DNA of 64,000 nucleotides from Flagellimonas pelagia. Its GTDB lineage: Bacteria; Bacteroidota; Bacteroidia; Flavobacteriales; Flavobacteriaceae. This document shows, piece after piece, positions 49,981 to 60,071 of this stretch (the stretch's first letter is position 1; each line of letters opens with the position of its first letter). The notes under the pieces are model-generated. The model ran no database searches. It saw nothing but the letters and a program-made list of their open reading frames with translations, and was not told where the DNA came from. The translations under genes were made by a program, and so were the position numbers. Where the stretch lies: positions 1 to 64,000 of the forward strand of contig NZ_QXFI01000018.1 in the NCBI RefSeq assembly GCF_003584135.1, given 5' to 3'.

Positions 49981-51471
49981 ATGAGAAGAATCCTTTATTT
50001 CGTTCCTTTTATTTTCCTTTTGTCCTGTGCAACGTCCATGTTGCCCAAAGAAGAATTTAGGGGGGTATGGATCGCCACCGTGGCCAATATTGACTGGCCT
50101 AAACACCCAGAAGATGATGTTGAGAAGAAAAAAAAGGACTTCATTGCCATACTGGATTTTTATAAGAAACTAAATTTCAACACAGCCATAGTCCAAGTGC
50201 GAACGGCCGGAGATGCCTTATATGAAACCGAATCGGCCCCGTGGTCCAAATATCTTTCGGGGAAAGAAGGCGAAGCCCCAAAAGGATTTGACCATCCCTT
50301 AAAATGGATGATCGAAGAGACCCACAAACATGGCATGGAATTTCATGCTTGGTTGAATCCGTATCGAGCCACGGTAAATTTGGACACCACTGTCTTGGCC
50401 AAAACCCATGATTTTTACCAACATCCTGATTGGATGGTGAAATACGGACAAAAATACTACTACAACCCTGGGCTTCCGGAAGTACGGAACAAATTCAACC
50501 AAGTCATTAGGGAACTGGTTTCGAATTATGACGTGGATGCTATCCATTTTGATGATTATTTCTATCCTTATAAGGTGGAAGGGGAAGTTTTTGAAGATGC
50601 AACTACCTTTTCTGAAAATGGTTTGCTCAATCAATCTTTGGAAGATTGGCGGAGAAGCAATGTGGACTCCTTGGTTAAAATGGTCCACAAAACCATCAAA
50701 ACAACAAAACCCTGGGTGCAATTCGGCATTAGTCCGTTTGGGGTATGGAAAAACCGTAGCACGGACCCCAAGGGTTCGGATACCCAAGCAGGCCAGACCA
50801 CCTATGAAGATCTTTACGCCGACCCCCTCCTTTGGGTCCAAAAAGGTTGGTTGGATTATTTGGCTCCGCAAGTATATTGGAGCATGGATTTTTCTGTTGC
50901 TTCTCACAAAAAAATCACTTCGTGGTGGAACAATGCCACGCCCAACACCCATCTGTACATAGGGAATGGTGCCTATAAAATCAAAAATAACAGCGACAAA
51001 GCCTGGACCAAAAACAACGAAATCCCCAAACAGCTCAAATTCTCAAGAAATTTGGATCATGTGAACGGAAATATCTTTTTCAGTGCCAAATCATTGATGG
51101 GCACCCATGAAAAAGTCAACCAAAAACTGGAGAAGAAATTTTACAGGTATCCATCAAACAACCCCGGTCCCTTGAATAAAATTAAGCGAACCGTTCCATT
51201 ACCTGCCATTGTATCCGCCAAAAACCAAAACGACCAATTGGATATCTGTATTTCCCATACTGATAGTATCCCCAGGTTTCTGAATTTTTACGAAATCCGT
51301 GGTACTAAACGCAAACTTATCGCAAAGGCATATCTTTCACAAAGTAAAAAATCGGAATGTTATCAGATTGAGATGCCAAATAAACAATCCAAAAAGAGCT
51401 TGGGAATCACCATTATGGACACCTACGGAAATGAAAGTGCCTTACAAACCCTCAACCTAATACCGAATTGA
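49981..51471 (+). CDS. GH10-like family (DUF187, GH179/DigH-type) glycoside hydrolase, lipoprotein
   Basis: An envelope TIM-barrel hydrolase. A lipoprotein signal is visible (RRILYFVPFIFLLSCATS). The family pattern is clear: EFRGVWIATVANIDWP, FNTAIVQVRTAGDALYE, FHAWLNPYRA, YDVDAIHFDDYFYPY and YLAPQVYWSMDF; the acidic residues in the last three strands are the probable active site. Characterised relatives cleave denuded glycan strands of peptidoglycan. 496 residues, with a C-terminal beta domain. It lies between nagB and the AmpG, NagZ and AnmK genes, matching a role in releasing murein sugars outside the cytoplasm. Confidence 0.88.
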   Translation: MRRILYFVPFIFLLSCATSMLPKEEFRGVWIATVANIDWPKHPEDDVEKKKKDFIAILDFYKKLNFNTAIVQVRTAGDALYETESAPWSKYLSGKEGEAPKGFDHPLKWMIEETHKHGMEFHAWLNPYRATVNLDTTVLAKTHDFYQHPDWMVKYGQKYYYNPGLPEVRNKFNQVIRELVSNYDVDAIHFDDYFYPYKVEGEVFEDATTFSENGLLNQSLEDWRRSNVDSLVKMVHKTIKTTKPWVQFGISPFGVWKNRSTDPKGSDTQAGQTTYEDLYADPLLWVQKGWLDYLAPQVYWSMDFSVASHKKITSWWNNATPNTHLYIGNGAYKIKNNSDKAWTKNNEIPKQLKFSRNLDHVNGNIFFSAKSLMGTHEKVNQKLEKKFYRYPSNNPGPLNKIKRTVPLPAIVSAKNQNDQLDICISHTDSIPRFLNFYEIRGTKRKLIAKAYLSQSKKSECYQIEMPNKQSKKSLGITIMDTYGNESALQTLNLIPN

Positions 51472-51473
51472 TC

Positions 51474-51956
51474 ATGCAGGACATGCTTGTACGACTTTTG
51501 GACCTACCCGATATAACCAAAGCAGAAAAACAGCTTTTGGAAAAGGAACATATCGTGTTCAGAAAGCCCATCCCTCCTGAAAAAAGTATCGTGGTAAATT
51601 GGGTGCGGGAGAATTTCAGTATCAACTGGGCCGATGAGACCGCCGCTGCATTCACCCACCTTCCCACAACCTGTTTTATTGCACAAAGGGAACAATCCAT
51701 TCTGGGCTTTGCCTGTTTTGAAAGTACCGCCAAGAATTTTTTCGGCCCGACCGGCGTGCTTCCTTCGGAACGGAAAAAGGATATTGGAAAGGTGTTGCTT
51801 GTAAAATCCTTAATGGCCTTGCGTGAAATGGGCTATGCCTATGCCATTATTGGAGGGGTAGGTCCGGCAACCTATTACGAAAAAACGGTGGGTGCCAAAA
51901 TCATAGAAAAATCTGAGAGGAGCATTTATCAAAACCTATTAAAACATCCCAAATGA
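51474..51956 (+). CDS. GNAT-family N-acetyltransferase
   Basis: A cytoplasmic acetyltransferase-like protein of 160 residues. The acetyl-CoA fold is visible as FIAQREQSILGFACFES, then FFGPTGVLPSERKKDIGKVLL (the A motif, with a degenerate Q/RxxGxG/A loop) and AYAIIGGVGPATYYEKTVGA. ATG 51474 is preferred; the upstream in-frame codon is TTG. It starts 2 bp after the hydrolase stop and overlaps the permease start by 4 bp, so it is locked into the recycling operon. A substrate such as an amino sugar or muropeptide amine is inferred. Confidence 0.85.
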   Translation: MQDMLVRLLDLPDITKAEKQLLEKEHIVFRKPIPPEKSIVVNWVRENFSINWADETAAAFTHLPTTCFIAQREQSILGFACFESTAKNFFGPTGVLPSERKKDIGKVLLVKSLMALREMGYAYAIIGGVGPATYYEKTVGAKIIEKSERSIYQNLLKHPK

Positions 51957-53233
51957 ATGTAGCGCCGAAAGACAAAAATGCCTGGCTTTGGATTCCCTTC
52001 CTGTATTTTACACAAGGAATCCCCTATATTTTAGTGGTGACTGTTTCCGTGATCATGTACAAGCGGTTGGGGATCGGCAATGCAGAAATAGGTCTATACA
52101 CCAGTTGGTTGTACCTGCCTTGGGTCATCAAACCGTTATGGAGCCCTATTGTGGACCTCAACGGCACCAAACGCAAATGGTTTTTGATGATGCAACTGGT
52201 CATTTCCTTGGCCTTTTTGGGAATTGGTCTCTTTATGGGTTCTAATTCCTTTTTCACCATCACCTTGTCCTTTTTTTGGATGGCCGCCTTTGCTTCGGCC
52301 ACCAACGACATCGCTTCCGATGGCTATTACATGATCGGGCTTACCCAGAAAAAACAATCCTTTTTTATTGGCTTACGAAGCACGTTTTACCGATTGGCCA
52401 TGATTACCGGACAGGGACTCCTCGTCATCTTTGCAGGTTATCTGGAAAACAAATATGGGGATAATACAAAAGCGTGGTCCCTTACTATGATCAGTGCCTC
52501 TGTATTGATGTTGGTCCTGACCATTTCCAATTTCTTCACCACTCCAAAGTTTGAGGGATCTTCCAGTGAAAAGGAAGCCAAACCGGCCGGTTTTTTGGAA
52601 GTTTTCGCCTCCTTTTTCCAAAAAAAACAGATTGGGTGGGTGTTGCTGTTCATACTCACCTACCGTTTGGGCGAATCGCAATTGGTAAAAATGGCCTCGC
52701 CTTTCCTATTGGATAAATTGGAAGTGGGCGGTCTTGCCTACTCCACGGAAGCGGTGGGTACCATTTATGGCACCGTGGGCATCATCATGCTTTCTTTGGG
52801 CGGAATCGTCGGAGGTATTTTAATCTCTCGGGACGGCCTTAAAAAATGGATGCTCCCCATGCTCTTGGCCCTTAACCTTCCCAACGCATTATATGCTCTT
52901 TTGGCCATTACCCAAAGTACCAGTATTTATGCTGTGGTAGGCACGGTGATCTTGGAGCAATTTGGGTATGGATTTGGTTTTGCCGCATTTATGATGTATC
53001 TCATTTATGTGGCCGATGGGGCTTCCAAAACCTCCCACTATGCCATTGCCACCGGATTTATGGCTCTTGGCATGATGTTGCCAGGTATGCTCAGTGGCTA
53101 TATTCAGGAATGGTTGGGTTACGATGGATTTTTCATTTGGGTGGTCATCGCTGCCATTCCGGCATTCATCGTGTTGAGATATTTGGATTACCCCGCCGAT
53201 TATGGCAAAAAAACTGCGGAAACCGATGAATAA
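51953..53233 (+). CDS. ampG: AmpG-like muropeptide/amino-sugar permease (MFS)
   Basis: An inner-membrane transporter with 12 predicted helices and 426 residues. The start region (LWIPFLYFTQGIPYILVVTV) and AFASATNDIASDGYYMIGL, a conserved acidic helix of AmpG-like proteins, support the subfamily. AmpG imports anhydro-muropeptides for recycling; here the adjacent NagZ-like and AnmK genes make that role likely. Its start overlaps the GNAT stop and its end overlaps or abuts the GH3 gene, so the set is translationally coupled. Confidence 0.87.
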   Translation: MNVAPKDKNAWLWIPFLYFTQGIPYILVVTVSVIMYKRLGIGNAEIGLYTSWLYLPWVIKPLWSPIVDLNGTKRKWFLMMQLVISLAFLGIGLFMGSNSFFTITLSFFWMAAFASATNDIASDGYYMIGLTQKKQSFFIGLRSTFYRLAMITGQGLLVIFAGYLENKYGDNTKAWSLTMISASVLMLVLTISNFFTTPKFEGSSSEKEAKPAGFLEVFASFFQKKQIGWVLLFILTYRLGESQLVKMASPFLLDKLEVGGLAYSTEAVGTIYGTVGIIMLSLGGIVGGILISRDGLKKWMLPMLLALNLPNALYALLAITQSTSIYAVVGTVILEQFGYGFGFAAFMMYLIYVADGASKTSHYAIATGFMALGMMLPGMLSGYIQEWLGYDGFFIWVVIAAIPAFIVLRYLDYPADYGKKTAETDE

Positions 53234-54821
53234 GTTTCACTTGCCCCCAAAAGACCAGCTTACGTTGTCCCAAAAAGTGGGGCAACTGTTCATGCCCGCT
53301 GTCTTTATCAACGATACCGAGGAAGAAGTCCAAAAAATGGAGCTACTCATCTCGGAACACCATATTGGGTCCATTTGTTTTTTCCATAGCCGTGCCAGTG
53401 CGGCCACCAATTTTGAGGGGAAGAAGACGGTTGTCCACAATGAAAAAAGTTACGACCGTTTAAAGCAGCTCATCGCCCGATACCAAAAAGCGGCCAAAAT
53501 CCCGCTTTTGATCGCTATTGATGCGGAATGGGGATTGGCCATGCGCATTGAAAATACGCCACAATACCCCTATGCCATCACCTTGGGAGCCTTAAAGAAT
53601 GGCGATGACCTCATCCATCAAATTGGCAAAGCCATTGGTTCCGATTGCCTAACTGCTGGCATCCATTGGAACTTGGCACCAGTGGTGGACATCAATAACA
53701 ATCCTGAAAATCCAGTAATCGGTTATCGTTCTTTTGGGGATGACAAGGAAGATGTTTTTACCAAAGCCCAAGCTTTCACTAGAGGAATGTCCGATTCCGG
53801 AATTTTAAACTCCATCAAGCATTTCCCAGGTCACGGGGACACAGCAACCGATTCCCATTTAGGATTGCCCGTGATCGATAAGTCCTTGCAGGAATTAAAA
53901 GAAAACGAGCTCTATCCCTTTCAACAATTGATACAAAAAGGCGTCGATTCGGTTATGGTCGGACATTTGCTACTTCCGCAATTGGATAACGAGGGACCTG
54001 CGACCACTTCCCACAAAATCATATCAGGTTTGTTACGGGAGCAAATGGGTTTTGAGGGTGTTATCATTTCCGATGCACTGAACATGCATGCCGTATCCAA
54101 AACCTTTAACAAGAAAGGGGATTTGGAAGCCAAGGCCTTTGCTGCTGGAATGGATGTCCTCTGTTTTAGCGAAAATGTAAAAGAAGGCATTCAGACCATT
54201 TTAAAACAGGAAAAAACACAACGAATTGAAGAAAGCTTCCATCGGATCTGGAAGTTGAAGGAAAAAGCATTCTCCAACACAACAGCCACCGAAGGTCTTG
54301 GTTGGGAAACCGCCGCCTCCATCAATACGGATGTGGCCCAGAATTGCCTAACCGAACTGTACGGGTCACCAAGCTCTTGCAGAGCATTAAAGAATTCTCC
54401 TTTTCTCAACCTATCCCTCAGCAACGCCAAAAAAAACCTTTTTTCCCAAGGATTGCAGGACGCTTATGGTTCGATGGCTTTGGATATTACATCGGACCTA
54501 GATCGAATCAATGATCAAATTGCAGATCAAGAAAATGTAGTCTTAGCTATTTTCCCTCCTGCCGTGAAACCCAAAAATCTGTTCGGTTTTGATGAAAAGA
54601 TCTTGGAAACCATCAAATCGTGGATTGCAAATAAAAATGTGCTTCTCTATCTGTTTGGAAATCCTTATGTATTGGATATTTTAGGGTTGAGGGACTCCTC
54701 CAACATCGTTTTGATGTATCAGGATTTTCCGGAATTCCAGGAAGTGGCTTTGCAACATTTCATGGGAAAAGTTCCTGCCAAAGGGTCGCTTCCCATCCAA
54801 CTTAAAACTTTTGGTCTATGA
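53226..54821 (+). CDS. nagZ: GH3 beta-N-acetylglucosaminidase (NagZ-like)
   Basis: Hydrolyses GlcNAc-anhMurNAc disaccharides. The NagZ signature loop KHFPGHGDTATDSHLGLP, with the catalytic Asp-His dyad, and the nucleophile region GVIISDALNMHAVS are both present. At about 531 residues it is longer than cytoplasmic NagZ (about 340); the extra 190 residues form a C-terminal alpha/beta domain seen in larger GH3 enzymes. No signal peptide, so it acts in the cytoplasm. ATG 53226 (MNKFHLPPKD) is preferred over 53202, which lies inside the permease gene. Overlaps anmK by 4 bp. Confidence 0.92.
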   Translation: MNKFHLPPKDQLTLSQKVGQLFMPAVFINDTEEEVQKMELLISEHHIGSICFFHSRASAATNFEGKKTVVHNEKSYDRLKQLIARYQKAAKIPLLIAIDAEWGLAMRIENTPQYPYAITLGALKNGDDLIHQIGKAIGSDCLTAGIHWNLAPVVDINNNPENPVIGYRSFGDDKEDVFTKAQAFTRGMSDSGILNSIKHFPGHGDTATDSHLGLPVIDKSLQELKENELYPFQQLIQKGVDSVMVGHLLLPQLDNEGPATTSHKIISGLLREQMGFEGVIISDALNMHAVSKTFNKKGDLEAKAFAAGMDVLCFSENVKEGIQTILKQEKTQRIEESFHRIWKLKEKAFSNTTATEGLGWETAASINTDVAQNCLTELYGSPSSCRALKNSPFLNLSLSNAKKNLFSQGLQDAYGSMALDITSDLDRINDQIADQENVVLAIFPPAVKPKNLFGFDEKILETIKSWIANKNVLLYLFGNPYVLDILGLRDSSNIVLMYQDFPEFQEVALQHFMGKVPAKGSLPIQLKTFGL

Positions 54822-55900
54822 GCATGTACAAAGTATTGGGATTAATGTCAGGCACTTCTTTGGATGGACTCGACATGGCCTATTGCCACATTTGGGAGGA
54901 AGACGGTCATTGGAATTTTTCCATAAAGCAGACCAAGGATGTACCGTATTCCGATGAGATGAGGGAATATCTCAAGAACGCCATTTACCTGTCCGATGCG
55001 GACCATGCACAATTGCACAAAGACTATGGTATGTGGTTAGGGGAACAATCCAAACTATTTATTGACGAACTGGGGGAAGAAATTGATTTTATTGCCAGCC
55101 ACGGACACACTTCGCATCATCGGCCGGAAGATGGGATAACTTTTCAATTGGGAGATGGACAATTCCTGGCAAACACCAGTGGCAAACAAGTGGTGTGCGA
55201 CTTCCGTACCAAAGATGTGTCCCTAAAGGGACAAGGCGCACCCTTGGTCCCCATCGGAGACCGACTTTTGTTCCATGAGTTTGATTTTTGCTTGAATTTG
55301 GGAGGTATCAGCAATATCTCTTTTGAAAAGAACGATGAACGTATTGCCTATGATATCGGGATGGCCAATATGCCCTTGAATTACATCACCCATAAAATGG
55401 GGCTCCCCTACGACGAGAATGGAAATTTGGCCCGTTCCGGAAAATTAGACCATGGCTTATTACAGAAGTTGAACAGTTTGGAATACTACCGTTTGCCCTA
55501 CCCCAAATCTACCGGATATGAATGGTTCACAGAAAAAGTGATTCCCTTGGTCAATGCTTCCACAAGCGCAAACATTGATTTATTACACACCCTGATACAC
55601 CACAATTGCGAGCAGATTGCCTTTTCGGTACACAAATACAGTAGCAAACCCCAAAACAAATTGTTAGCTACAGGGGGCGGTGCCCTAAATCAATTTTTCA
55701 TGGATATCCTTCAAGAAAAATTGGGACCTAATATTGAAGTGGTCATACCCACTAAGACCCTTATTGCCTATAAAGAAGCATTGGTGTTTGCATTGATGAG
55801 CGTTCTCCGTTTAGAAGGCAAAACCAATGTGCTAAAATCTGTTACCGGAGCCACGTCGGATTCCTGTAGCGGAGAAGTTTTCTTTCCCCAAGGGAGTTGA
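54818..55900 (+). CDS. anmK: Anhydro-N-acetylmuramic acid kinase
   Basis: Phosphorylates and opens anhydro-MurNAc to MurNAc-6-phosphate, the MurQ substrate. The ASKHA-fold motifs are clear: YKVLGLMSGTSLDGLDMAY, ASHGHTSHHRP, QLGDGQFLA, FRTKDVSLKGQGAPLVPIGD and LNLGGISNIS, and the late ATGGGALN. 360 residues, full length. It overlaps nagZ by 4 bp and ends the plus-strand recycling run; the following gene is on the other strand with no spacing. Confidence 0.95.
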   Translation: MSMYKVLGLMSGTSLDGLDMAYCHIWEEDGHWNFSIKQTKDVPYSDEMREYLKNAIYLSDADHAQLHKDYGMWLGEQSKLFIDELGEEIDFIASHGHTSHHRPEDGITFQLGDGQFLANTSGKQVVCDFRTKDVSLKGQGAPLVPIGDRLLFHEFDFCLNLGGISNISFEKNDERIAYDIGMANMPLNYITHKMGLPYDENGNLARSGKLDHGLLQKLNSLEYYRLPYPKSTGYEWFTEKVIPLVNASTSANIDLLHTLIHHNCEQIAFSVHKYSSKPQNKLLATGGGALNQFFMDILQEKLGPNIEVVIPTKTLIAYKEALVFALMSVLRLEGKTNVLKSVTGATSDSCSGEVFFPQGS

Positions 55901-57112
55901 TCAAACCGTTGCCACCTTTTTCTTGGGTCTGTGCACCAAAAGAAAAATGGCAAGCGCACATAGACCACAAATGGCCAATCCCGCGAACAAAGGCCAAACA
56001 CTGTCTTTTACAAATTCTCCGATGAAAGTGGCAATGGGAATGGACAACACCGTGGAAATGAATCCGTTTATGGCCGCCCCAATACCTGCAATATGGCCAA
56101 TGGGTTCCATGGCAATGGACCTGAAATTCCCCCACATAAACCCTAAACAGAAAAACTGTACGGACAAAAAGCCCACCAGCACATAAATATCGGGGTTCGG
56201 AGAATTCAAAAACATAATGGTATAGGTAATCGCCACCAAACAGAAAACAATGGTAGCCATCAACGATAGTTTTCGCATCCCAAAACGCATGACCAAAGTA
56301 CCGTTCAAAAAAGTGGACAATCCAATGGAAATGGCCAATCCAGCAAAAATGTAAGGAAACATCTCCTTTAATGCATATTGATCTTCAAAAATATGTTGGG
56401 CCGAACTCAGATACACCAAAAAAGCCCCGGTTACCAAACCAGAGGTTAGAGTAAACGCCACCGTTTCCTTGTACCGGAAAAACTCCCGCAATCCATCGAT
56501 GAACACATGGCTCGTAAATGGGATTTTATATTCAGGATGCAAGGTTTCCTTTTGTCGCTTCCAAAACCAAAGGGACACCACCAGAACAAAGAACATTTGA
56601 ACATAGAAAATAGCCTGCCATCCTGCTGCATCCAATATCAACTTACCAATGGCAGGCGCCACTACGGGAACCAGGATAAAGAATGCTACCACAAAAGACA
56701 TGACCTTGGCCATGTAGTCTCCCTCATAGGTGTCTCGGATGATAGAGATTGCAATGGTACGCGGTGCCGAAAGACCAATCCCCTGCAAAATTCTCCCAAC
56801 GACCATAATCTCAAGGGAAGGTGCTACCAAGCAAATGACGCTCGCCATCAAAAAAATGGTAAAGCCTACATACACCACAGGTTTCCTGCCAAAACTGTCC
56901 GAAATAGGGCCAAAGAATAATTGTCCAACCCCAAGCCCTAAAAAAATCATGGTGACCAACAATTGGTTGTCCGTAGAGTCATAACTTTTGATAGCTTCCC
57001 CTATGTTGGAAATAGCAGGTAGAATGGCATCAATGGCCAAAGCTACGATGGACATTAAGGCGGCCATTAGGGCTACAAATTCAAAGTTGGGTTTTTGGGC
57101 TGTTTTTTGCAT
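55901..57112 (-). CDS. MFS drug/metabolite exporter (Bcr/CflA-like)
   Basis: A 12-helix major facilitator protein of 403 residues. The loop after helix 2 (GQLFFGPISDSFGRKPVVY) is the classic MFS motif A, and RILQGIGLSAPRTIAISIIRD in helix 5 matches the Bcr/CflA group. The substrate is not readable from sequence. Its stop abuts the stop of anmK with no intergenic space, so the two are convergent. No regulator is adjacent. Confidence 0.87.
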   Translation of the reverse strand: MQKTAQKPNFEFVALMAALMSIVALAIDAILPAISNIGEAIKSYDSTDNQLLVTMIFLGLGVGQLFFGPISDSFGRKPVVYVGFTIFLMASVICLVAPSLEIMVVGRILQGIGLSAPRTIAISIIRDTYEGDYMAKVMSFVVAFFILVPVVAPAIGKLILDAAGWQAIFYVQMFFVLVVSLWFWKRQKETLHPEYKIPFTSHVFIDGLREFFRYKETVAFTLTSGLVTGAFLVYLSSAQHIFEDQYALKEMFPYIFAGLAISIGLSTFLNGTLVMRFGMRKLSLMATIVFCLVAITYTIMFLNSPNPDIYVLVGFLSVQFFCLGFMWGNFRSIAMEPIGHIAGIGAAINGFISTVLSIPIATFIGEFVKDSVWPLFAGLAICGLCALAIFLLVHRPKKKVATV

Positions 57113-57288
57113 TGTGCAAAAATAGGCATACCCTTTGGACGAATAAAGCTTTTAGGAAAGGTTTAATGTTATGGAAACACATCTAACACAATAGTTGAAG
57201 AATATGTGCAATTTTGTCTTGTTCCAATAATAACCAATACCCACCTAAGTCTGGAAAAAAGCTGAAGTAACCTTATCTTTAGTGATAA

Positions 57289-58362
57289 ATGATAGAGGTA
57301 ATGGGAAAATTAAAAACTTTGGTCGTAGGTTGTGGCAATATGGGAACCTCCCATGCTCGGGCCTATCACCAATTGGATGGGTTTGAAATCGTGGGATTGG
57401 TCAGCCGCGGGGAAGAAAGTAGGGAACGTCTTTCCAATGAATTGGGAGGAGTTGCCACCTTTTCCGATTATACCCACGCCTTGGAAGTCACAAAGCCTGA
57501 AGTGGTTTCTATCAACACCTATCCCGACACCCATTTTGATTATGTAAAAATGGCCTTGGAGGCTAATGCCCATGTTTTTGTGGAAAAACCACTCGCCCTT
57601 ACTGTGGAAGAAGCCCAAACCTTAGTGGATTTAGCGAAAAAAAAGGGCAAGAAAATGGTAGTGGGCTATATTTTAAGGGTACACCCTACCTGGGCCAAGT
57701 TTACCCGAATGGCCCAAACCCTGGGAAAACCTTTGGTCATGCGAATGAACCTGAACCAACAGAGTTCCGGAAGCCATTGGTATACCCACAAACAACTCAT
57801 GAAATCCATGTCTCCCATTGTGGATTGTGGTGTACATTATGTTGATGTCATGTGTTCCATGACACGTTCTAACCCAGTAAGTGTCTCTGCTATTGGGGCA
57901 AGATTATCCAATGAGATCGATGCCGACATGTACAACTATGGACAATTACAAGTCCGGTTTGAAGACGGTTCCGTAGGATGGTACGAAGCCGGTTGGGGAC
58001 CCATGATGAGCGAAACTGCTTTTTTCATTAAAGATGTGATCGGACCAAACGGATGTGTTTCCATAAGTGACTTGAACAAAGGAGCCTCCGATGATGTTGA
58101 AGGTCATTCCAAAACGGGGAATTTAAAATTGCATTACAGTAATTTGGATGCAGAGGGCCACTTCACAAAAAAAGATGAAATCATCGATACGGCAGATGAG
58201 CCCGACCACGATGGTCTATGCTTATTGGAACAAGAATATTTCCATGAGGCAATTGTAAACGACCTTGATCTGACCCATCATTTGAATGACGCAATCAATA
58301 GCCTCAAAATTGTTTTGGCGGCAGATGCATCCGTTAGGACGGGAAAGACCATAGATTTGTAG
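57289..58362 (+). CDS. Gfo/Idh/MocA-family NAD(P)-dependent oxidoreductase
   Basis: A two-domain sugar-type dehydrogenase, 357 residues. The Rossmann start KLKTLVVGCGNMGTSHARAY carries the GxGxxG motif, and VFVEKPLALTVEEAQ is the diagnostic EKP block. The C-terminal alpha/beta sheet domain follows (DCGVHYVDVM with the catalytic His). Start ATG 57289 or 57301. No sugar-uptake genes are next to it, so the substrate (a sugar or inositol) is not indicated. Cytoplasmic. Confidence 0.87.
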   Translation: MIEVMGKLKTLVVGCGNMGTSHARAYHQLDGFEIVGLVSRGEESRERLSNELGGVATFSDYTHALEVTKPEVVSINTYPDTHFDYVKMALEANAHVFVEKPLALTVEEAQTLVDLAKKKGKKMVVGYILRVHPTWAKFTRMAQTLGKPLVMRMNLNQQSSGSHWYTHKQLMKSMSPIVDCGVHYVDVMCSMTRSNPVSVSAIGARLSNEIDADMYNYGQLQVRFEDGSVGWYEAGWGPMMSETAFFIKDVIGPNGCVSISDLNKGASDDVEGHSKTGNLKLHYSNLDAEGHFTKKDEIIDTADEPDHDGLCLLEQEYFHEAIVNDLDLTHHLNDAINSLKIVLAADASVRTGKTIDL

Positions 58363-58474
58363 GAAGTTTGTCAGGACGTACCCTCGACCTGACACATTTG
58401 GACAAATTGTATAAAGTTATTCGTGGGAATTGGTGGAATACGTGTCAAACCCCTTTACCTTTTATACATAAAAT

Positions 58475-58500
58475 AGATTCTTCGCTTCGCTCAGAATGAC
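58475..58500. repeat. Short interspersed repeat, flavobacterial intergenic type
   Basis: AGATTCTTCGCTTCGCTCAG followed by AATGAC, with a small ATTCT/AGAAT dyad. Sequences of this kind are scattered between genes in many flavobacterial genomes. It sits between two convergent genes. Confidence 0.55.
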
Positions 58501-58520
58501 TTATGTAAACCAGAACTTTT

Positions 58521-60071
58521 TTACAAAGGAATATTCCCGTGTTTCCGCTTGGGGGGTTCCACATGTTTTTTCTCCAGCATGGCAAAGGCCTTCAAAAGTT
58601 TGCGCCTTGTATCTTGGGGAAGTATCACCTCATCAATAAAACCACGCCTTGCCGCCCTATACGGATTGGCAAATTTCTCGGCATATTCGGTTTCCTTCTC
58701 CTTCAACTTGGCCTCTGGGTCATCCGCTTCAGCAATTTCGCGCCTAAAAATGATCTCACTCGCACCTTTGGCCCCCATTACGGCAATCTCGGCACTGGGC
58801 CAAGCAAAGTTAAAATCGGCACCAATATGTTTGGAGTTCATCACATCGTACGCACCTCCGTAGGCTTTGCGGGTAATAACAGTCACCCGAGGTACGGTAG
58901 CCTCGCTCAGGGCATATAACAATTTGGCCCCATGCATGATAATTCCGCTCCATTCCTGGTCGGTACCGGGCAAGAACCCTGGCACATCCACTAAAACCAA
59001 TATTGGAATGTTGAACGCATCACAAAATCTAGTAAAACGTGCTGCCTTTCTGGAGCTTTTCACCCCCAATACCCCTGCCAAAAACATGGGCTGGTTAGCA
59101 ATGATACCAATGCTCCGACCTCCCAATCGGGCAAAACCGGTGATGATGTTCTCCGCATAATCCTTATGGATCTCATAAAAGGTATCCGAATCGATAATGC
59201 CCTTGATTACATCGTGCATATCATAAGGCTTGTTCGGGTTATCTGGAACAATACTACAGAGTTCCTCCCTGATTTCATCCCCCAAAACATAAGGTTTCAA
59301 TTCGGGGAGTTGGGCATTGTTCTGTGGAAGATAGTCCAATAGTTTTTTAATATCATCCAAACAAGCGGCGTCGTTGGAAGAGGTTTTGTGCGCCACACCA
59401 GATTTGATGGCGTGCGTGCTGGCTCCACCCAATTCCTCAGAGGTCACTTCTTCATTGGTAACGGTCTTGACCACATTGGGACCGGTCACGAACATATAAC
59501 TGGTTTCCTCCACCATGATAATAAAATCCGTCATGGCAGGCGAATATACGGCTCCACCGGCACAGGGGCCCATAATGGCAGAAATCTGAGGGATTACACC
59601 TGAGGCCTGTACGTTTCGATAAAAAATATCGGCATAACCGCCCAATGATCGTACTCCTTCCTGGATCCTGGCCCCGCCTGAATCGTTCAATCCGATAACA
59701 GGTGCACCAACCTTCATGGCCAAATCCATCACCTTACAAATTTTCTCTGCATGGGTCTCGGAAAGCGCACCACCAAACACGGTAAAATCCTGTGCGTACA
59801 CATAGACCAGTCTTCCGTTGACGGTTCCATATCCGGTCACCACCCCATCACCATAATAGAGCTCTTTATCCATACCAAAATCCTTGGTCCGGTGGGTGAC
59901 CAAAATACCCATTTCTTCAAAAGAGCCTTCGTCCAGCAAGTAAAGAACTCGCTCCCGAGCGGTCAATTTTTTCTTTTGATGCTGCTTTTCTATCCTCTTG
60001 ATACCGCCACCCAAATGAGCTTCGGCAATTTTTTCCTGTAGTGTCTTTATCTTGGAATCCATAGAGTTCAA
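58521..60071 (-). CDS. pccB: Acyl-CoA carboxylase carboxyltransferase subunit (propionyl-CoA type)
   Basis: Transfers CO2 from carboxybiotin to propionyl-CoA (or acetyl-CoA). The crotonase-fold halves are visible: [38 protein letters not shown] and [25 protein letters not shown]. The substrate-selecting residue (Asp versus Ile) was not assigned, so propionyl over acetyl is inferred from the nearby methylmalonyl-CoA mutase. 516 residues; ATG 60071 overlaps the biotin carboxylase stop by 4 bp (alternative ATG 60062). Last of three carboxylase genes. Confidence 0.93.
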   Translation of the reverse strand: MNSMDSKIKTLQEKIAEAHLGGGIKRIEKQHQKKKLTARERVLYLLDEGSFEEMGILVTHRTKDFGMDKELYYGDGVVTGYGTVNGRLVYVYAQDFTVFGGALSETHAEKICKVMDLAMKVGAPVIGLNDSGGARIQEGVRSLGGYADIFYRNVQASGVIPQISAIMGPCAGGAVYSPAMTDFIIMVEETSYMFVTGPNVVKTVTNEEVTSEELGGASTHAIKSGVAHKTSSNDAACLDDIKKLLDYLPQNNAQLPELKPYVLGDEIREELCSIVPDNPNKPYDMHDVIKGIIDSDTFYEIHKDYAENIITGFARLGGRSIGIIANQPMFLAGVLGVKSSRKAARFTRFCDAFNIPILVLVDVPGFLPGTDQEWSGIIMHGAKLLYALSEATVPRVTVITRKAYGGAYDVMNSKHIGADFNFAWPSAEIAVMGAKGASEIIFRREIAEADDPEAKLKEKETEYAEKFANPYRAARRGFIDEVILPQDTRRKLLKAFAMLEKKHVEPPKRKHGNIPL

